Shown piece by piece: positions 38,602-41,554 of a stretch of 41,554 bases of DNA. The DNA comes from Bacteroidales bacterium (GTDB taxonomy: Bacteria > Bacteroidota > Bacteroidia > Bacteroidales > UBA7960). The stretch is taken from positions 1 through 41,554 of the forward strand of contig SKVR01000223.1 in NCBI GenBank assembly GCA_007129355.1. Reading direction: 5' to 3'. The stretch's first letter is position 1; the number at the start of each line of letters is the position of its first letter. The translations under genes and the position numbers were made by a program. A model generated the notes under the pieces. It saw nothing but the letters and a program-made list of their open reading frames with translations. It did no database searches and was not told the origin of the DNA.

Positions 38602-39393
38602 TTAAGACTTTTTCTGAATTGGCAAAAAGTCATTTTCAATTAAAGTGCCTCCGTCTATTTTAAAAATTGAGCCTGTAATCCAGGAAGATTTATCATTGAG
38701 CAAGAACATAATTAGATCTGCCACCTCGTTTGCTTCACCTGCTCTTCCGAGTGGGTTTCGGCGGGCTATCTCTGCCGCCATGGCTTCATATTCTTCATTT
38801 GTGCTAACAATTTGATTGTCAATATGTATGTTGGTACGTATAAAGCCAGGATTAACAGAATTAACTCTTATTTTATATTGCGCCAGTTCGCCTGCAAGGT
38901 ATTCGGTAAGCATATCAAGTCCGGCTTTACTAACAGAGTAAGCCACACTTCTTCCGGGTCGCAGGGAAGCAATGGATGAAACATTAACGATCGAAGCACC
39001 CTTTGCCGCTTTTAGCATTGAGAGCAGGTTTTGAGTAAATAAATAGGGTCCATTGAGATTTACGTCCAGATTGTATTTCCATTGGATGAAGTTGATGTTT
39101 TCTATTCCGCCCTGAGTTAAAACTCCGGCAGCATTTACCAAACCATTAATGAAATTGTGATTTTTTTTAGCAAAATCAGAAAAGCGATGGCAATCATTTT
39201 CATTGCAGACATCGCCTTCATAAAATTTAAGGTTCTGAGGTATTTCTCCTAATTCCAATAAGGCCCGCTCAATTTTTTCCTGACTTCTTGAAAAGGAAAT
39301 AACATGATAAGAAGGTTCTTCAATCAGCTTCCTGATAACTGCCAGGCCAATGCCGGAACTTCCGCCTGTAACAACAAATACTTTTTTGCTCAT
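38602..39393 (-). CDS. SDR family oxidoreductase
   Basis: TGGSSGIGLAV, VNAAGV, S..YSVSKAGL catalytic motif, VNPGFIRT, IDGGTL. Confidence 0.95.
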   Translation of the reverse strand: MSKKVFVVTGGSSGIGLAVIRKLIEEPSYHVISFSRSQEKIERALLELGEIPQNLKFYEGDVCNENDCHRFSDFAKKNHNFINGLVNAAGVLTQGGIENINFIQWKYNLDVNLNGPYLFTQNLLSMLKAAKGASIVNVSSIASLRPGRSVAYSVSKAGLDMLTEYLAGELAQYKIRVNSVNPGFIRTNIHIDNQIVSTNEEYEAMAAEIARRNPLGRAGEANEVADLIMFLLNDKSSWITGSIFKIDGGTLIENDFLPIQKKS

Positions 39394-39419
39394 ATGAGTA
39401 ATTTTTTTTAAAATTAAGC

Positions 39420-40430
39420 TCAGTATCCGTCAGTTATTTTTATTACTAATTTGCCGAATTGCTCGTGATTCTCCATTTGCTTGAATGCAAGCTCTGCATC
39501 TACCATTGGGAAAATTTTATCAATCACAGGTTCAATATTGTGCTTCTCTACAAAATCAAGCATATTTTTAAAGTCTTCCTTACTGCCCATGGTTGTACCT
39601 AGAATTGATGCCTGCTTCCAGAAAATTTTTGCAGCAGTCATTTCCGGTATTTTACCAGCGGTTCCACCGAAAATAACAATCTTGCCTCCTGTTTTAAGTA
39701 ATCCGGGGAATTTCTCAAAATTTGCTCCTGCAGCACTATCAATGATTATGTCAAATTTTCCATCTGATATCTTTTCCAGTTCTTTCTCCCAGCCAGGTTC
39801 ATTGTAGAATACACCTCCTTCAGCTCCCAGTGTTATTGCTTTTTTAATTTTCTTTTCAGAACTGCTGCTTACAAATACTTTGGCACCTGCTGCAACTGCA
39901 AACTGGATAAGATATACAGCTACTCCACCACCTGCTCCGGTAATAAAGACTTTTTGTCCTCTGCGTAAATCGCCACGGGTAAATAATGCTCTGTATGCCG
40001 TTAAAGCAGCCAGAGGCAGTGCGGCTGCCTTCTCAAATGTCCATGTGTCAGGTTTGTACCAGATACTTTCAGCGGGTACACAGACATATTGCGCAAAAGT
40101 ACCCTGTGTTGGTAAACCCAGAATATGAAAATCGGGGCCATGAGCATCAGGGTCTTCTCCCCAGCTCATTCCAGGGTTTATAATGACAGCTTTGTTTATC
40201 CAATCTTTATCAATATTTTCACCCACTTTTTCCACGATTCCTGCCCCATCAGACCCTATTATGCAGGGAAACTTCGCTCCCTGATAAATCCCTTTCTTGA
40301 TCCAGAAATCGCGTCGGTTAAGCGCTGCTGCTTTGATTTTTATTAATACTTCATTATTGCCTGGCTCAGGTACTTGAGTTTCCTGAATTTTGCATATTTC
40401 ATCTGCCTTATTAAAAAATATAGCTTGCAT
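39420..40430 (-). CDS. zinc-binding/quinone-type alcohol dehydrogenase (MDR superfamily)
   Basis: ALNRRDFWIKKGIYQGAKFPCIIGSDGAGIVEKVG, VFITGAGGGVAVYLIQFAVAAGAKVFVSS. Confidence 0.93.
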   Translation of the reverse strand: MQAIFFNKADEICKIQETQVPEPGNNEVLIKIKAAALNRRDFWIKKGIYQGAKFPCIIGSDGAGIVEKVGENIDKDWINKAVIINPGMSWGEDPDAHGPDFHILGLPTQGTFAQYVCVPAESIWYKPDTWTFEKAAALPLAALTAYRALFTRGDLRRGQKVFITGAGGGVAVYLIQFAVAAGAKVFVSSSSEKKIKKAITLGAEGGVFYNEPGWEKELEKISDGKFDIIIDSAAGANFEKFPGLLKTGGKIVIFGGTAGKIPEMTAAKIFWKQASILGTTMGSKEDFKNMLDFVEKHNIEPVIDKIFPMVDAELAFKQMENHEQFGKLVIKITDGY

Positions 40431-40694
40431 AACTCTAATTTTGGTTTTTATGTGAAAAGTAATTTTTTCAATCTAATTTTATTGTTGAATAGAAAAAAAA
40501 CTGATTACTTTTTCGAGCTAAAAAAATCTATATAATAAACATTAGAGTACTGAATATTGTTTTGATTTTTTTTAACATTGTTTGCCTGAGAAAATATATA
40601 TGCACCGTACATTAATTTTTAAAAAAACGTAGTCCTGTTTTTTTCCTGCATTCATGTTATTTATTTGATTATTAATTAACTAAAAATTTACATT

Positions 40695-41554
40695 ATGAAT
40701 TTGAAAATTTTACTATTTGCAGCATTATTTTTAATGATAGCAGGTATTGTTGTTGCTGATGATACAACTGCAACGGAAAGTAACTGGAAATTTACTGGTT
40801 TTTTCCAGCAATCACTCAATCAGGTAGCTTTTACCAATTGGGCTGCCGGGGGCGAAAATTCTTTTTCATCAACCAGCCAGGCACGTTTTGATGCCAATTA
40901 CAAAAAAAACAGGTATGCATGGGAAAATTATCTTGACCTTCATTATGGAATCATAAAAATTGCAGATAACCCCGTTAGAAAAAATGTTGACAAAATTGAT
41001 CTGTTTTCGAAACTGGGCAGGCAGATAAATGAAAAGTTGAGTTATACAGCTATTGTTAACTTCCAGTCACAGTTTGACAAAGGTTACAATTATCCCAATG
41101 ACAGCGTGGTTGTATCACGTTTTATGGCTCCGGGCTACCTAACTGCAGCGCTAGGGTTTGATTATAAGCCGGTTGAGTATCTTTCTATATTTGCTTCACC
41201 CACCACTGGAAAATTTACCTTCGTACTTGATGATGAGCTATCTGCTGCCGGAGCATTTGGTGTTGAAGAAGATAAAAAAGTAAATCCTGAGTTTGGTGCT
41301 ATGGTTCGCATTGAGTTTAACAAGGAGATTGTTACTAATGTAAATGTTAACTCAAGAATTGTTTTGTTTAATAACTATACGGATTCTGATGTCAGCAACA
41401 GAAAAAACACTGATGTTGACTGGCTGACACAGATAAATATGCCCATTAATACTTTTCTCACTGTTACTGCAGGTTTTCACTTGATTTACGATCACGACAT
41501 AAAAATTGACAAAGGCGATGGAAGGGTAGGTCCTACAACCCAGATGAGACAGCA
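40695..41554 (+). CDS. DUF3078 domain-containing protein, 5' part (runs off the window)
   Basis: Not in the supplied ORF track because no stop lies within the window. ATG at 40695 gives signal peptide MNLKILLFAALFLMIAGIVVADD then NWKFTGFFQQSLNQVAFTNWAAGGENSFSSTSQARFDANYKKNRYAWENYLDLHYG, typical of DUF3078. Confidence 0.88.
   Translation, partial: MNLKILLFAALFLMIAGIVVADDTTATESNWKFTGFFQQSLNQVAFTNWAAGGENSFSSTSQARFDANYKKNRYAWENYLDLHYGIIKIADNPVRKNVDKIDLFSKLGRQINEKLSYTAIVNFQSQFDKGYNYPNDSVVVSRFMAPGYLTAALGFDYKPVEYLSIFASPTTGKFTFVLDDELSAAGAFGVEEDKKVNPEFGAMVRIEFNKEIVTNVNVNSRIVLFNNYTDSDVSNRKNTDVDWLTQINMPINTFLTVTAGFHLIYDHDIKIDKGDGRVGPTTQMRQ

Overview
The window is a typical Bacteroidetes (probably Bacteroidales-like) chromosomal segment. 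It is dense and dominated by housekeeping and envelope genes: partial lptD, rsmD, coaD, pyrE, birA, rsfS, ftsH, cdsA, psd, a GntR/ABC/GIN-domain operon, a type II pantothenate kinase, hflK-hflC, lutA-like, rlmB, a GWxTD lipoprotein, an Omp85-family protein, ung, mpl, an MBL hydrolase, an APS/PAPS reductase, a four-gene two-component signalling cluster, SDR and MDR oxidoreductases, and a partial DUF3078 protein. I see no tRNA or rRNA genes, CRISPR array, prophage or intact IS element. The points most worth a second look are: (i) a porin O/P gene split by one in-frame amber codon (22668-22670); (ii) the ~640-bp non-coding gap 37962-38601, which has nested inverted repeats, a leftward Bacteroidetes-like promoter and a leftward intrinsic terminator, consistent with an unannotated ~420-nt ncRNA; (iii) a cytoplasmic PAS-kinase cluster in which one sensor module is duplicated onto two different transmitter classes, and one kinase also carries a LOV-like PAS lacking the photoactive Cys; (iv) inverted repeats around the predicted promoter of the GntR/ABC operon and a 30-bp perfect palindrome just upstream. 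I did not find a conclusive new system. All functional calls come from reading motifs and family resemblance; no database searches were run.
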